DNA of 64,000 nucleotides from Paraburkholderia flava. Lineage in GTDB: Bacteria > Pseudomonadota > Gammaproteobacteria > Burkholderiales > Burkholderiaceae. Each line of letters starts with the position of its first letter. The stretch's first letter is position 1. This document shows, piece by piece, positions 62,761 through 64,000 of the stretch. The stretch lies in NCBI RefSeq assembly GCF_004359985.1, contig NZ_SMRO01000003.1:976206-1040205 (forward strand), read 5' to 3'. The notes beneath the pieces are model-generated. The model did no database searches. It was not told the DNA's origin and worked only from the letters and a program-made list of their open reading frames with translations. Position numbers and translations under genes: made by a program.

Positions 62761-63683
62761 TGCAAACGCTCACGATGGCCGTTCTTCCGATACTCATTGC
62801 GCTGGCAGTGGGTTATGCCACCGGACGGATCATCAACTCCGGAGCCCGGACCAGTCTGGCCCGGCTGATCACGCCACTCGTATGGCTTCTCCTCTTTTCG
62901 ATCGGGTACCAGTTTGGTGACGTCCTTGGAAGAGCGAGTGAGGCGAGGCACGCAATCATGCTCGCGCTCCTGCTTGCCGTTCTGACGACGGCATTTCCTT
63001 GGCTATTGATTGTTCTCGCGCACCGTCCTGACGTAACGCTCGTTCGGACCGTGAATCGGGAGCGCGTGAAATCTGATGCGGTTCTAAAACCAATTAAGGA
63101 ATGCGCTATAGCACTTCTGATGGTCGTGAGCGGCGTGTTGATCAGCTTTGTCAAATTACCCGTGTTTCTGTCGGGCGTGCCGCTTCCTTCTACCAATCAG
63201 CTTCTTTATACGTTGATCTGGCTGGTGGGTGTCGATCTGGTAGGAATCACTGTCAGCAGGAAATGGCTCTCGGTCAGAACGCTCGCGATCCCTGCCCTCG
63301 TCGTACTTGGATCACTGGCGGGAGGGGTAATCGCTTCAATGGTGGGCGGGCAACCACTAAAAGTTGCGCTTGCGCTGTCAAGCGGCTTCGGGTGGTTCAC
63401 CTTGTCAGGCGTGCTGATGGCCAAGTACATGGGGAATACGTACGGCACGATAGCATTACTCACGGACCTGTTTCGGGAATTGCTTGCAATCGTACTCCTG
63501 TACAGCCTGGGGGCGCGATTTTCTCAGCCCTGTATTGGCGCGAGTGGTGCAACGGCTCTGGATTCGACACTTCCGATTATCAAGCAGACATGTCGGGCGA
63601 CTGAGGTTCCGACCGCGCTCGTCAGCGGTCTCATCCTGACGCTAATCGCCCCATTTCTGATCACTCTTTTCTTGATGAGATGA
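62760..63683 (+). CDS. LysO (YbjE)-family amino acid exporter
   Basis: 307 residues from ATG 62760. About eight hydrophobic helices are visible, with LLLFSIGYQFGDVLGRA, KLPVFLSGVPLPSTNQLLYT, ALALSSGFGWFTLSGVLMAK and TDLFRELLAIVLLYSLG, the last a hallmark of LysO/DUF340 lysine exporters. It is probably regulated by the divergent Lrp protein and exports lysine, an analogue or the hydroxylated product of the upstream dioxygenase. Confidence 0.9.
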   Translation: MQTLTMAVLPILIALAVGYATGRIINSGARTSLARLITPLVWLLLFSIGYQFGDVLGRASEARHAIMLALLLAVLTTAFPWLLIVLAHRPDVTLVRTVNRERVKSDAVLKPIKECAIALLMVVSGVLISFVKLPVFLSGVPLPSTNQLLYTLIWLVGVDLVGITVSRKWLSVRTLAIPALVVLGSLAGGVIASMVGGQPLKVALALSSGFGWFTLSGVLMAKYMGNTYGTIALLTDLFRELLAIVLLYSLGARFSQPCIGASGATALDSTLPIIKQTCRATEVPTALVSGLILTLIAPFLITLFLMR

Positions 63684-63901
63684 CTATGCAGAGCATCGAA
63701 AACAATACCGTTGTCCGACTGCGTGCAAGCGGTCTGCGTATGACGGTGAAGACACAGAACCCGGATGCAGCCAGGTTTGGGAAGGATTTTGTGTTCTGCG
63801 AGAGCGTCGTAAAAGGTAAACACGAGCACGGTTACTTCCGGCGCGATCAGCTCGTGGTGCTACGTCACAGTGTCGAGCAGGTAATGTCCGATTTCACTTA
63901 G
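63680..63901 (+). CDS. Small YodC/DUF2158-like protein
   Basis: 73 residues from ATG 63680, overlapping the exporter stop (ATGA); ATG 63686 is an alternative. TVVRLRASGLRMTV and FVFCESVVKGKHEHGYFRRD, then QLVVL, fit the small beta-barrel DUF2158 pattern. The function is unknown. The overlap shows it belongs to the operon. Confidence 0.65.
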   Translation: MTMQSIENNTVVRLRASGLRMTVKTQNPDAARFGKDFVFCESVVKGKHEHGYFRRDQLVVLRHSVEQVMSDFT

Positions 63902-63972
63902 ATTTCAATCTCCGGCGTATCCGAAAGGAAGCGAGATGTGTCGGAAGACGAACAGTCCAGTAGGGGAGAAAA

Positions 63973-64000
63973 ATGGGCCCGATCACTACGTCGCCCAGTC
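63973..64000 (+). CDS. 5' end of a further gene, cut by the window edge
   Basis: ATG 63973 with GGGGAG 6 nt upstream; the first nine codons read MGPITTSPS. It continues beyond the window and cannot be identified. Confidence 0.4.

Overview
The window looks like chromosomal or megaplasmid DNA of a Burkholderia-group beta-proteobacterium (Paraburkholderia, Caballeronia or Burkholderia sensu lato). The reasons are the high GC with GCG/CGC-rich codon use, a Burkholderia-type trimeric porin, the density of LysR-regulated catabolic loci, Burkholderia-type T6SS accessory families (BTH_I2691-like, DUF6708-like, PAAR) and a HrpB/HrpX-type promoter box. No rRNA, tRNA or CRISPR array was seen.

Layout. 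1-7.9 kb: a tight forward cluster with an aldehyde dehydrogenase end, a flavin-dependent monooxygenase, an alpha/beta hydrolase, a NIPSNAP protein, a quaternary-amine-type ABC importer (ATPase with CBS-like tail, permease) and two paralogous binding proteins flanking an Lrp regulator. 7.9-9.2 kb: a harpin-like protein behind a near-ideal hrpII/PIP box. 9.2-14.4 kb: secreted or lipid-anchored proteins of unknown role and remnants of SDR and M24 genes. 14.4-25.7 kb: porin, three LysR-type or transporter-linked units, MHS and ACS transporters, a PEP-mutase-superfamily enzyme, an acetamidase/formamidase and an M20 amidohydrolase, i.e. uptake and hydrolysis of amide-type substrates. 26-36.5 kb: LysR, hydrolase, metallo-beta-lactamase-fold gene, then an aromatic ring-cleavage locus (intradiol dioxygenase, cupin, ABM monooxygenase on one side; dehydrogenase, MFS, YCII, VOC on the other) around a shared dyad operator.

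36.5-43 kb is a decayed accessory island. Frameshifted remnants of a GIY-YIG nuclease, a T6SS effector, a DUF6708 protein, a P2-type phage portal and a recombination-directionality-factor-like protein surround an intact PAAR protein. Several frameshifts fall in homopolymers, so base-calling error must be excluded.

43-57 kb is a coherent type I secretion locus with clearly lower GC at its 5' end: a 1256-residue beta-repeat protein ending in a metzincin domain, a PAPS-type sulfotransferase, an HlyB-type ABC exporter with a degenerate C39 domain, an HlyD adaptor, a TolC-type channel, then TPR and pepsin-like periplasmic proteins. The sulfotransferase plus complete T1SS recalls the Xanthomonas raxST-raxA-raxB system, but here the likely cargo is a giant metalloprotease. 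This is the best candidate for a little-described system in the window. 57-59.1 kb: a truncated helicase with a small coupled partner, abutting an IS66 transposase remnant.

59.1-63.9 kb: a divergent Lrp regulator and a translationally coupled operon of a histone-deacetylase-like amidohydrolase, an amino-acid binding protein, a 2OG-Fe(II) amino-acid-hydroxylase-like enzyme, a LysO-type exporter and a small YodC-like protein. This reads as an amino-acid modification and export module. A further gene starts at the right edge.
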